Origin: Sorangium cellulosum So0157-2
Lineage (GTDB): Bacteria; Myxococcota_A; Polyangia; Polyangiales; Polyangiaceae
Direction of reading: 5' to 3'
NCBI RefSeq assembly: GCF_000418325.1
Contig: NC_021658.1
Location: 5,939,501-6,003,500 of the forward strand
Length of the DNA stretch: 64,000 nt
In this document: one piece after another, positions 42,050 to 50,585 of the stretch
Position numbering within the stretch: the first letter of the stretch is position 1
Layout of the letters: each line of letters begins with the position of its first letter
Position numbers and translations under genes: made by a program
Notes under the pieces: generated by a model
What the model was told of the DNA's origin: nothing
Database searches by the model: none
The model's input: the letters and a program-made list of their open reading frames with translations, nothing else

Positions 42050-43552
42050 ATGACGAAATACCAAGCTCGATGCGCTCTCTCGGCGCTGCTCGCTGCCGCG
42101 TCGGCGGGCGCGGCAGAACAGGCCCACGCAGCCGTGACCATCGCGGGAGGCGTAACGCCTCAGAATCCATCCGATCCTTGGGACCTGGGGACGAGCCAGC
42201 TCGTCGTGGGATCCGGGACGGTCGAGGTGACCGATGGTGGGACGTTGATCAGCCCCGGCGCGTCCGTGAACGGGGGGAGCGCCGATTTCGGCACCGTCTT
42301 GATCGAGGGGTATGGCTCGACATGGATCAACCATGGATCCATGAGGATCGGCAGAGCCAACCTCTCCGAGGGCTGGGTCGTCGTCCGGAACGGCGCCGAG
42401 GTGATCACCGATGACCTCGTGGTGGGCGCGAGAGGCACGCTGGGTCATGGTCGTCTGTTCGTCGAGGGGTACGACGCCACCCTGACGAGCGGAGGAAACA
42501 CCTACATCGGCGACCTCGGGCAGGGCTACGTCGAGCTCAAGCAAGGAGGGAGCCTCTTCTCCCATGACGTCTATATCGGCGGCGTCCACGGCTGCTCGAT
42601 CTGCGGGGGCGAGGTCGTGATCACGGGCTCCGCGACGAAGTGGGTGAGCACGGGGGAGTTCGTCCTCGGCGTGGCGAGCCGTGGCCTCCTGAACATTCAC
42701 CGCGGCGAGCTGTTCACGGTGGGCGCGAGCATCGACGGCGATGACCTCCTGAACAGCCACGCGACCGTGAGCGGCTGGGGCGGCACGTGGACCAACCAGG
42801 GGCTCCTGCGCGTGGGGGCGAACCGCGGATACGGCACGCTCACCGTCGAGGCCTATGGGACCCTCGTGACGGAAGAGACCGAGATCCGCTCCGAGCTCGG
42901 CGGGGGCTTCGTCAAGGTGAACGATGTCTACGCGTCGTGGATCAACAGCGGCGACGTCACCGTCTCTGCCATCGGCAACCAGTATCCATCGCTCCTGGTC
43001 GACAAGCACGCCTTCGTGAGCATTGGCGGCCTCCTGCGGACCACGCCGTGGGCGGGCGGCGATCCCTACCCGTACCTGGGGCCGTCCGTGCGCCTCGCGG
43101 ACGGCGACCTCATCGCGGGCGCGATGGAGGTCGCGGAGGGCGACTTCGAGTTCGCCGGCGGGCGCCTCGAGACCGGCAGCTTCGTGGGCGATCTCGACAA
43201 CATCCAGGCCGGCGAGCTCTCCGTGGGAAAGGTCCACCCGGCGACCGTCGTCGCCGGCAGCTACACCCAGGGGCCGGGCGCCGCCCTCCGCGTCACGGTC
43301 GCAGGATCGAGCGCCTTGCCGCTCCTCCAGGTGGACGGTGACGTCCACCTCGACGGGGCGCTCGAGGTCCGGCCGACGGACGGTTCGGTGTCGCTCCAGG
43401 CCGGGGACACCGTGGCTCTGCTCGGCTGGAGCGGTGACCTCACGGGGGCGTTCGCCTCGGTGAACATCGACGTGCCGCTCGCCCCAGGGCTCGCGTGGGA
43501 CACCTCCGCGCTGTACGCGACCGGCGAGATCGCCGTCGTGACCGCGCCCTGA
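42050..43552 (+). CDS. Secreted T5SS/PEP-CTERM-associated repeat protein
   Basis: 500 residues from ATG 42050, six bases after GGAGGG; an ATG at 42044 is too close to it. The signal peptide is MTKYQARCALSALLAAASAG, cleaved near AHAA. The mature protein consists of repeats with motifs such as YGSTWINHGSMRIG, TLGHGRLFVEGYDATL and SGWGGTWTNQGLLRVG, the G-x-G-T/V beta-helix pattern of T5SS/PEP-CTERM-associated repeats. The C-terminal 150 residues resemble the end of autotransporter-like passenger domains (LAPGLAWDTSALYATGEIAV). No beta-barrel or PEP-CTERM anchor follows, so it is probably secreted or loosely surface-bound. It has an inverted, truncated paralogue at 39520-40305. Confidence 0.82.
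   Translation: MTKYQARCALSALLAAASAGAAEQAHAAVTIAGGVTPQNPSDPWDLGTSQLVVGSGTVEVTDGGTLISPGASVNGGSADFGTVLIEGYGSTWINHGSMRIGRANLSEGWVVVRNGAEVITDDLVVGARGTLGHGRLFVEGYDATLTSGGNTYIGDLGQGYVELKQGGSLFSHDVYIGGVHGCSICGGEVVITGSATKWVSTGEFVLGVASRGLLNIHRGELFTVGASIDGDDLLNSHATVSGWGGTWTNQGLLRVGANRGYGTLTVEAYGTLVTEETEIRSELGGGFVKVNDVYASWINSGDVTVSAIGNQYPSLLVDKHAFVSIGGLLRTTPWAGGDPYPYLGPSVRLADGDLIAGAMEVAEGDFEFAGGRLETGSFVGDLDNIQAGELSVGKVHPATVVAGSYTQGPGAALRVTVAGSSALPLLQVDGDVHLDGALEVRPTDGSVSLQAGDTVALLGWSGDLTGAFASVNIDVPLAPGLAWDTSALYATGEIAVVTAP
42942..43191 (+). repeat. Inverted-repeat core, identical to 39881-40130
   Basis: This is the plus-strand partner of the 250-base identical block described at 39881-40130. It encodes the segment from NSGDVTVSAIGNQYPSLLV to RLETGSFVGD. 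Confidence 0.85.
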
Positions 43553-43571
43553 GCGCAGCCGGCTCAGGACA

Positions 43572-44897
43572 TCAGTTCCACCGGTAGGCCACGCCGAGCG
43601 GCAGGGACGCCGCCAGGCCGTCCGCGCCGACGAGGAACAGCGGCGTGGCCTGCAAGAAGAGCGAGCCCGACGGGCTGTCCGTGAGCTTCATGCCGAGCTC
43701 GGCGCCCAGGCCCAGCGCAAATCCCAGCGACACGCTCGCCTCCACCATGTCTCCACCATACTGGTAGCCGTTCTCATCCCACGAATAGCTCTCCGTGTAG
43801 GCCGTCCCGCTCTGCGTCGCCGTGCCGAAGAGCAGCGACGATCCCACCCGGAAGCGATCGCCGAGCGGGTACGACACCGACGGGCCGAGCGCGATGAGCA
43901 GGCCCTCGCTCGAGTGAAGGCCGAGGTGGGCGCGAACGCCGAGGTCCAGGCGCTCCGTCGCCGTGTATCCGATGAACCCCGTCGCTCCTGCGAGGAAGCT
44001 CCCCTCCGAGAGAGCGTAGTAGCAGTCCCCATACCCGCTGATGCTGCAGACGTCGATCTCGTCTGCCTCCATCCAGAGATAGCCGATGAACCCGCCTGCC
44101 TCGAAGACGAGGCGGTCCGCTATGCCCGGCGAGGCGGCGCGCACGCTCGTCTCGTCGCGCACTCCATCGCGCTGCGCCTCGGGCAGCAGCCGCGCCCTGG
44201 GCAGCCGCGCCGCCGGCGGTCGCGCCGCGGGCCGCCGCGCCGGCCTCGACGCGGCCCCCGGCGCCGCCTCCGCCGGCACGGGCGCCGGGGCCGCCTCCGC
44301 CTGCGCGGGCGCCGGCACGGCGACGTCCACGCGCTCCGACTCCTTGAGCGCCACCGTCGTCTCCCAGAAGACCTCCCCCTGGTGCGCCGCGGCCACGACG
44401 TGCTCGCCCGGGTCCACCGGCAGCTCCTTGTCCCACGCGACCGGATCGAGCGCCGCCCCGTCGAGCAGGATCGTCACCTGGTCGGCGCCCGCGCCGCCCG
44501 CCGAGGCGCGCACCCGGAGCCAGGGCACCCGCGGCGAGAGCGCGTCGAGCCGCGCCTTGGCGAACGCCTCCCGGGCCGCGTCCCCCGCGGTTCGCGCCGT
44601 GATCAGCGCCTCCTGGAAGCCGACCCAGGCCGTGGCCACCTGGCCGAGCCGCTCGTGGCAAAAGGCGAGGTTGAGCTTCGTCCCGAGGCTCGGCTCGAGG
44701 CGCTGGCTCTCCTCGAGCTTGGGGCAGGCCTCGGCGAAGCGCTGCTCGACGAGGAGCGCGCGGCCCTCTCGAAACAGCTGCTCGGCGGCGCTCTCCTCGG
44801 CGGCGGCCTGCCGGCCCCAGAGCAGCGCGGAGGCGCCGAGGAGCGCCCCCGCGAGGGGAGCGCGGAGCGTACGACGGAACGGACGGAGCGGTTTCAC
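43572..44897 (-). CDS. Exported TPR protein with C-terminal outer-membrane-like beta domain
   Basis: 441 residues from ATG 44897. A signal peptide (LAGALLGASALLWGRQAAAE) is followed by two or three TPR-type helices (AAEQLFREGRALLVEQRFAE, LEPSLGTKLNLAFCHERLGQ). A PEGA-like strand region with VTILLDGAALDPVAWDKELP and a Pro/Ala linker come next. From about 255 the sequence is beta-rich with alternating hydrophobics (VFEAGGFIGYLWMEADEID, FLAGATGFIGYTATERLDLG, SVSLGFALGLGAELGMKL). It ends in LPLGVAYRWN, as in small outer-membrane barrels. The layout TPR-PEGA-barrel is common in myxobacteria. Role unknown, perhaps an envelope scaffold. Confidence 0.75.
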   Translation of the reverse strand: MKPLRPFRRTLRAPLAGALLGASALLWGRQAAAEESAAEQLFREGRALLVEQRFAEACPKLEESQRLEPSLGTKLNLAFCHERLGQVATAWVGFQEALITARTAGDAAREAFAKARLDALSPRVPWLRVRASAGGAGADQVTILLDGAALDPVAWDKELPVDPGEHVVAAAHQGEVFWETTVALKESERVDVAVPAPAQAEAAPAPVPAEAAPGAASRPARRPAARPPAARLPRARLLPEAQRDGVRDETSVRAASPGIADRLVFEAGGFIGYLWMEADEIDVCSISGYGDCYYALSEGSFLAGATGFIGYTATERLDLGVRAHLGLHSSEGLLIALGPSVSYPLGDRFRVGSSLLFGTATQSGTAYTESYSWDENGYQYGGDMVEASVSLGFALGLGAELGMKLTDSPSGSLFLQATPLFLVGADGLAASLPLGVAYRWN

Positions 44898-44914
44898 GTT
44901 GTCCTCGGGAGGCG

Positions 44915-45118
44915 CTAGCGGTCAAAAATCTCAGAAGCCGTCGGAGCATCGCTCCGGCCTGCCAGCCCGATCCCCGGGCGTGCGGCCGGGACGCCGAGCA
45001 CCGTGAAGGCAACCTGCTGTCCTTCCACGTCGACTTCCACGTCGACTTCCACGTCGACGCCCCCGTCGTCACACGCGGCGGGCAGCGAGGCAAGGGCGAA
45101 ACGAGATGCCTTGTTCAT
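44915..45118 (-). CDS. Small hypothetical protein with VEVDVEVD repeat
   Basis: 67 residues from ATG 45118, with AGGAG about 9 bases upstream. The sequence reads MNKASRFALASLPAACDDGG, then an alternating VDVEVDVEVDVEG stretch encoded by three 12-base repeats (45023-45058), then QQVAFTVLGVPAARPGIGL and an ending SDAPTASEIFDR. It has no clear signal peptide. Because of the clean ribosome site and coherent ending it is probably expressed. It could be a small peptide precursor, but no modification genes are adjacent. It lies 17 bases upstream of the TPR protein gene on the same strand. Confidence 0.55.
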   Translation of the reverse strand: MNKASRFALASLPAACDDGGVDVEVDVEVDVEGQQVAFTVLGVPAARPGIGLAGRSDAPTASEIFDR

Positions 45119-45362
45119 GTCCTGTTCTCCTCTTCACGGAACGTCGGATCAAACATCGAGTGCTCCCGAGGCCGCGCCTCCCGTGCCACCGAGGCGCGCC
45201 CCCGCAGCGCCGAGCGCCGGGCGGCGCGAGCGCTCGGAGCGCCGGCAGGCCCGCGGTGCGCCGTGCGCCCGCGGCCCGCCGGAGCTCCCTCCCGGGGTCG
45301 GCCTGTGGTAGCTTCGCCTCGTCGATGATCCTATTCCGCGTGGCCCCCACGTCCCTTTAGGC

Positions 45363-46112
45363 ATGGCCGACGATTTCTCGCGCGGGCCCCGCCGAGGCAG
45401 GTTTCCGACGACCCACCGGTCCGCCGTCGTCGCGGTGGGCAGCGACGACCCGGCGGAGCGCGCGCGCTCGTTCGACATCCTGGTGCGCGCCTACTGGAAG
45501 CCGGTGTACAAGCACCTCCGCGTCCGCTGGCGCATGGAGGGCGAGCGCGCCGCCGACCTGACGCAGGGCTTCTTCGCGCGCGCGCTCGAGCAGCGGACGT
45601 TCTCCGCGTACGACCCCGCGCGGGCGCTGTTCCGCACCTATCTCAAGATGTGCCTCGACCGCTTCGTCATGAAGGAGGCCGAGAGCAGCGGGCGGCAGAA
45701 GCGCGGCGGACATGCGGTGACGCTGAGCCTTGACTTCCCCTCTGCCGAGCGGGAGATTGAGGCGCTCGCCGTGCCCGCGCCCGACTCGATCGACACGTAC
45801 TTCGACCGGGAGTGGAAGCGTCACCTGGTCGGGATGTCGGTCGACGCCCTCCGCGAGCGCTGCGAGCGGGGCGGCAAGCAGCTCACCTTCCGCGTCTTCG
45901 AGCGCTACGTGCTCGACGAGGGCCCCGAGGGCCGCCCCACCTATGCTGAGCTCGCCGCGGAGCTCGGGATCAAGGTCACCGACGTGACCAACTACCTCGC
46001 CTTCGCGCGGCGCGAGTTCCGCGGCCTGCTCCTCGACAAGCTCCGGGAGATCACCGGCTCCGAGGCCGAGTTCGAGGCCGAGTCCCGCGCCTTGCTCGGG
46101 GGCGCCCGGTGA
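45363..46112 (+). CDS. ECF-type RNA polymerase sigma factor, kinase-associated type
   Basis: 249 residues. The region 2 block reads SFDILVRAYWKPVYKHLRVR, then AADLTQGFFARALEQRTFSA and FRTYLKMCLDRFVMKEAE. Region 4 is ERCERGGKQLTFRVFERYVL, PTYAELAAELGIKVTDVTNY and LAFARREFRGLLLDKLRE. In region 2.2 the usual acidic 'EDL.Q' is ADLTQ. Groups of ECF sigma factors found beside Ser/Thr kinases (for example ECF43) have a similar change, and in Vibrio parahaemolyticus the EcfP sigma is activated by kinase phosphorylation of a threonine in region 2.2. Thr67 here is a candidate. The stop overlaps the kinase start (GTGA), so both are made together. No anti-sigma gene is adjacent. Confidence 0.85.
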   Translation: MADDFSRGPRRGRFPTTHRSAVVAVGSDDPAERARSFDILVRAYWKPVYKHLRVRWRMEGERAADLTQGFFARALEQRTFSAYDPARALFRTYLKMCLDRFVMKEAESSGRQKRGGHAVTLSLDFPSAEREIEALAVPAPDSIDTYFDREWKRHLVGMSVDALRERCERGGKQLTFRVFERYVLDEGPEGRPTYAELAAELGIKVTDVTNYLAFARREFRGLLLDKLREITGSEAEFEAESRALLGGAR

Positions 46113-48574
46113 CCTTCCTCGACGACGCGGGGGTCGGGCGCCTCGTCTCGCTCGCGGCCGAGCCCGAGGTCGTCGCCGGCAGGTTCGAGATCGACACGCT
46201 GCTCGGGGAGGGCGGCATGGGCGTCGTCTTCGAGGCCTGGGATCGCGAGGAGCGCCGGAGCGTGGCGCTCAAGCTCCTGCGCGACGTCGACGAGGCGACG
46301 AGCGCCCGGTTCGACCGGGAGGCCGAGGCGCTCGCCGCGCTCTCCCACCCGGGGATCGTCGGCTACGTCGCCCACGGCAGCACCCCGATGGGCGAGCGGT
46401 ACCTCGCCATGGAGCGGCTCGTGGGCGTGACGCTCGCGGAGCGGCTCGCCGCCGGCCCGCTCGGCGTGCGCGACGCGGCCGAGGTCGGGCACGGCGTCGC
46501 CTCGGCCCTGGCCGCCGCGCACGAGAAGGGCCTCGTCCACCGCGACATCAAGCCGAGCAACATCTTCCTGCAGGACGGCGCCGTCGATCGGATCAAGCTC
46601 CTCGATTTCGGGCTCGCGCGCGGGCCGAACGCGGCCGCGGTCACGGGCGCCGGGACGCTCGTCGGCACGCCGAGCTACATGGCGCCCGAGCAGGTGCGCG
46701 GCGCGGCGACCCCCGACGCGCGCACCGACGTGTTCGCGCTCGGCGCGGTGCTCTTCGAGTGCCTGACCGGCCGGGCGCCGTTCTCGGGCGCGGACACCGA
46801 GGCGGTGCTGGTGAAGATCCTCGTCGAGCGGCCCCCCGCGGTCCGGGAGCTCTGCCCGCTCGCCCCGCCGGCGCTCGAGGCGCTCGTCGCGCGGATGCTC
46901 TCCAAGGCCCCCGAGGGCCGCCCGGCGAGCGCCGCCGAGGTCGCGGCCGAGCTCGCCGCCCTCCTCGCCGACGGGGGCCTCGGCGCCGCCCAGGCCGCGG
47001 CGGCCGGCGACCCGGCGCAGGCCGCCGCGCCGGGGACGCTGCTCGCCGGCAAGTACCGGGTGGTCCGGACGCTGGGCAGCGGCGGGATGGGGGTCGTGCT
47101 GCTCGCGCGGCACGAGGCGCTCGAGCGGAACGTGGCGCTCAAGCTCCTGCGCGGCAGGAAGAGCGGCGGGGACGTGGCGCGCTTCCTGCGCGAGGCGCGG
47201 GCGGCGTCGCGGCTCGAGAGCGAGCACGTCGCGCGGGTGATGGACGTCGGCACGCTCGACGACGAGACGCCGTTCATCGTGATGGAGTTCCTGAGCGGCA
47301 AGGACCTCGGGCAGGTCCTGCACGAGAAGAAGCGGCTGCCGGTCGGGGTGGCGGTGGACTACGTGCTCCAGGCGGGGGAGGCGATCGCCGAGGCGCACGC
47401 GCTCGGCGTCGTCCACCGGGATCTGAAGCCGTCGAACCTGTTCCTCACCGCGCGGCGGGACGGCTCGCCGCTCGTCAAGGTGCTCGATTTCGGCATCTCG
47501 AAGATCTCGCGCGCGAGCGACGCTGCGCACGGGGTGACGCTCCCGCTCGACGTGAGCATCACCGCGCCCGACGCGATCATGGGCTCTCCGCTGTACATGT
47601 CGCCCGAGCAGCTCGAGAGCACGAAGCGCGTGGACGCCCGCACGGACATCTGGTCGCTCGGCGTGGTGCTGCAGGAGCTCCTCACCGGCCGTCCGCCGTT
47701 CGCCGCGGGCAGCTTCATGGCCATGGGCGCGAAGATCGCCGCCGGCGCGCCCGCCGGGCTCCGCGAGGGCTGCCCCGAGGCCCCGGAGGGCCTCGCCGCG
47801 GTCGTGCTCCGCTGCCTGGAGAAGGACCCCGCGCGGCGCTTTCAGAGCGTCGCCGAGCTCGCGCAGGCGCTCGGGCCGTACGCGCCGGAGGGCTCGCGGC
47901 TCTCGGTCGAGCGCATCGGCCGCGTCGCCGGGGCCGGCGCGGCGGCCGCCGACGCGGGCGCCGCGCCGGGCGCGGACGCGGGCGCGCCGGCCGCGCGGCC
48001 GGAGGGCGCGCCCTCGGACCGGGCGACCACCGCGCGCACCAGGAATGCGCCGGCCGCGTCCCGGGGGCGGCGCGGCGCGCTCGTCCTCGTCGCGGGCGCG
48101 GCGATCGCGCTGGGCGCCGGGCTGGTGGCCGTGCTGCGCGCTCCGGGGGGCGCGGAGGGCCCGCTCGCGGCGCCTGCCTCCGCCGGTGCGACGGCGCCGT
48201 CGACCGGCGAGACGCCGAGCCCGAGCCACGCGCTCCAGCGCAGCGCAGCCACGCCCGCGCCCCCCCCGCCGCCCGCGCCGGCGGCGAGCGCGGCGGCGCC
48301 CGCTCCGGAGGCCGACGCCTCCGCGGGCGCGGCGCCGTCGCGGGGCGCCGGCCTCCCGGACGGCGCCCCGCCGTCGCAAGGCGCGGGGGCCGCGGCCGCA
48401 GCGGTGCCGCCGAGCCCGCCAGCGCGCCCGCCGTCCAGCGCGCGCGCCCGTCCCGCCGCGCCGCCGGCCAAGGACAGCCCCCCTGCAGCGCCCGCGGTCG
48501 AGCGAGCGCGCCCTGCCGCCAAGCCACCTGCCGGCGAGGTCGATCTGATGGACCCGGCGCTGATCCGGCGGTAG
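46109..48574 (+). CDS. Membrane Ser/Thr protein kinase with two complete kinase domains in tandem
   Basis: 821 residues starting at GTG that overlaps the sigma-factor stop. Kinase 1 (about 23-290): GEGGMGVV 33-40, Lys55, HRDIKPSN 144-151, DFG 166-168. Kinase 2 (about 313-590): GSGGMGVV 323-330, Lys345, HRDLKPSN 436-443, DFG 460-462. Both have intact activation loops with APE/SPE (MAPEQ, MSPEQ). A long Ala/Pro linker contains one transmembrane helix at about 656-677 (ALVLVAGAAIALGAGLVAVL), followed by a low-complexity outer tail. It most likely controls the sigma factor encoded just upstream. Two full catalytic domains in one chain is unusual. Confidence 0.93.
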   Translation: MTFLDDAGVGRLVSLAAEPEVVAGRFEIDTLLGEGGMGVVFEAWDREERRSVALKLLRDVDEATSARFDREAEALAALSHPGIVGYVAHGSTPMGERYLAMERLVGVTLAERLAAGPLGVRDAAEVGHGVASALAAAHEKGLVHRDIKPSNIFLQDGAVDRIKLLDFGLARGPNAAAVTGAGTLVGTPSYMAPEQVRGAATPDARTDVFALGAVLFECLTGRAPFSGADTEAVLVKILVERPPAVRELCPLAPPALEALVARMLSKAPEGRPASAAEVAAELAALLADGGLGAAQAAAAGDPAQAAAPGTLLAGKYRVVRTLGSGGMGVVLLARHEALERNVALKLLRGRKSGGDVARFLREARAASRLESEHVARVMDVGTLDDETPFIVMEFLSGKDLGQVLHEKKRLPVGVAVDYVLQAGEAIAEAHALGVVHRDLKPSNLFLTARRDGSPLVKVLDFGISKISRASDAAHGVTLPLDVSITAPDAIMGSPLYMSPEQLESTKRVDARTDIWSLGVVLQELLTGRPPFAAGSFMAMGAKIAAGAPAGLREGCPEAPEGLAAVVLRCLEKDPARRFQSVAELAQALGPYAPEGSRLSVERIGRVAGAGAAAADAGAAPGADAGAPAARPEGAPSDRATTARTRNAPAASRGRRGALVLVAGAAIALGAGLVAVLRAPGGAEGPLAAPASAGATAPSTGETPSPSHALQRSAATPAPPPPPAPAASAAAPAPEADASAGAAPSRGAGLPDGAPPSQGAGAAAAAVPPSPPARPPSSARARPAAPPAKDSPPAAPAVERARPAAKPPAGEVDLMDPALIRR

Positions 48575-48721
48575 CGGGTGATGCGGTAACGACCGCACGC
48601 AGCGCCGTGAAAGCGTGGACCGCCAAGACATCAAGAGCGCCGACCGGGCAGGGCAAACGGGTTAATAAATACATTTAACTTAAGCGGTTCGGTAAATGAT
48701 GGCCAGCAGGAGACCATCGTA

Positions 48722-50521
48722 ATGAAAATTTCTACACTTGGTTCGCTTGCTCCCGAGCGAGTCTTGTTCGCGCTGCTCGCGTCGGCCGCCCTCCTGGCCT
48801 GTGGCGACGACGGCGACGCGTCCCTGGCGGGCAGCGGCGGCGCCGGCGCCTCCGGCGGCGGAACCGGCACGGCCAGCGGCGGCACCGGGGCTGCGGGCGG
48901 CGGCACCGGCACGGCCAGCGGCGGCACCGGCACGGCCAGCGGCGGCCAGGGCGGGTCGGGCGGCCATCTGCCCGCGGACATCGTCGAGCCCGGCGACCCA
49001 GGGCAGGGCGATGTCACCTTCACCGTGCGCGTAGATCAGGGGGTGCGCCCCATCAGCCCGCTCATCTACGGGGCCAACTGGGCCGAGGACCTGGACGGCG
49101 AGCAGCGCGGGACGAGCGTCGTGCGCATGGGCGGCAACCGCCTGACCGCCTACAACTGGGAGAACAACGCCTCCAACGCCGGCTCGGACTACATGTTCCA
49201 GAACGACGCCCACCTCGTCGGCAACAGCCCGAACGGCGATGTCCCCGGCGAGGCGGTGCGCATGCTGGCCGAGGACGCGCTGTCGCACGGCGCCGCCTTC
49301 ATCGCGACCATCCCGATCTGCGGGTATGTCGCGGCCGACAAGGCCGGCGACGGCGACGTCAACAAGACCGCGAATTACCTCCAGACGCGCTTTCACCCCA
49401 CGATCGCGCGCAAGGGCGCGCCGCTCTCCGCGGCGCCGGATCTCGGCGACGATGCCGTGTACCAGGACGAGTTCGTCGCCTGGATGAAGCAGGCCTTCCC
49501 CGACGCCTTCCAGGGCGAGGTCGCGAGCGTCCTGTTCTCGCTCGACAACGAGCCCGACCTCTGGAATCACACCCACGAGCGCATCCACCCGGAGCCGGTG
49601 ACCTACGCCGAGCTCGTCGAGAAGAACATCGAGTTCGCCGCCGCGGTCAAGGACGTCGCGCCGAACGCGCTCGTCACCGGCTTCGTCTCGTACGGGTATT
49701 CTGGTTACGTCAGTCTGCAGGACGCACCGGACGCGGACGGGAATTTCATCGAGCACTACCTCGACGCCATGAAGGCCGCCGAGGCGAGCGCGGGGCGCCG
49801 CCTTGTCGACGTGCTCGATCTGCACTGGTACACGGAGATCTACGCGAACGGCGAGCGCATCACGGGCGACGATTCCTCGCCCGAGTCCGTGGAGGCCCGC
49901 GTCCAGGCGCCGCGCTCGCTCTGGGATCCCACCTTCAAGGAGGACAGCTGGATCGCGAACGACGTGCTCAACGGCCCGATCACGCTCATCCCGTGGCTCC
50001 GCGGCCTGATCGACGCCCATTACCCCGGCACCGAGATCGGCTTCACCGAGTACAATTACGGGGGCGGCAACCACATCTCCGGCGCGATCGCCCAGGCCGA
50101 CGCGCTCGGCGTCTTCGGCCGCGAGGGCGTGTTCGTCGCGACGATCTGGGATCCCGGCGAGGAGGTGTCGATGCTCCGGGCCGGCGTGCGGGCGTTCACG
50201 AGCTACGACGGGAAAGGCGCGCGCTTCGGCGACACGTCCATCCACGCCGAGACGAGCGACGTGGCGAAGGCCACCGTGTACGCGAGCATCGACGAGGCCG
50301 ATCCGAGCCGCATGGTCCTCGTCGCCATCAACAAGACCGCCGCACCGCTCACGGCCGCGGTGACCCTCGCCGCCTACGCGAGCTACACCGCCGTCGACGT
50401 GTGGCAGCTCACGGCCGCAAAGGCCGATCTCGTGGCTGCGGCTGCGGTCACCCCGGGCGCCACGAACGCCTTCACGTACGCGATGCCGGCCCACAGCGTC
50501 TCGGTGCTGGTGCCCCGGTAA
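48722..50521 (+). CDS. Glycoside hydrolase family 44 (endoglucanase/xyloglucanase) lipoprotein
   Basis: 599 residues. The signal peptide ends in the lipobox ALLACGDDG, followed by a Gly/Ser/Thr linker of about 55 residues. The GH44 domain begins VRPISPLIYGANWAED and has NRLTAYNWENNASNAGSDYM, the acid/base Glu in FSLDNEPDLWN, VDVLDLHWYTEIY, and the nucleophile Glu in IGFTEYNYGGGN. A C-terminal beta domain (VLVAINKTAAPLTAAVTLAA) completes the family architecture. It cleaves beta-1,4-glucan or xyloglucan outside the cell. An AT-rich 80-base segment upstream (about 48640-48720, with TTAATAAATACATTTAACTT) is likely its promoter; AGGAG precedes the ATG by nine bases. A GH10 lipoprotein lies 1.5 kb downstream, convergent. 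Confidence 0.92.
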   Translation: MKISTLGSLAPERVLFALLASAALLACGDDGDASLAGSGGAGASGGGTGTASGGTGAAGGGTGTASGGTGTASGGQGGSGGHLPADIVEPGDPGQGDVTFTVRVDQGVRPISPLIYGANWAEDLDGEQRGTSVVRMGGNRLTAYNWENNASNAGSDYMFQNDAHLVGNSPNGDVPGEAVRMLAEDALSHGAAFIATIPICGYVAADKAGDGDVNKTANYLQTRFHPTIARKGAPLSAAPDLGDDAVYQDEFVAWMKQAFPDAFQGEVASVLFSLDNEPDLWNHTHERIHPEPVTYAELVEKNIEFAAAVKDVAPNALVTGFVSYGYSGYVSLQDAPDADGNFIEHYLDAMKAAEASAGRRLVDVLDLHWYTEIYANGERITGDDSSPESVEARVQAPRSLWDPTFKEDSWIANDVLNGPITLIPWLRGLIDAHYPGTEIGFTEYNYGGGNHISGAIAQADALGVFGREGVFVATIWDPGEEVSMLRAGVRAFTSYDGKGARFGDTSIHAETSDVAKATVYASIDEADPSRMVLVAINKTAAPLTAAVTLAAYASYTAVDVWQLTAAKADLVAAAAVTPGATNAFTYAMPAHSVSVLVPR

Positions 50522-50585
50522 AGCGGCAGCCCGCCGCTCCGGAGCCCCGCGCGCCTCATCGCCTCATGTTCACGAGGTGTGCCGC

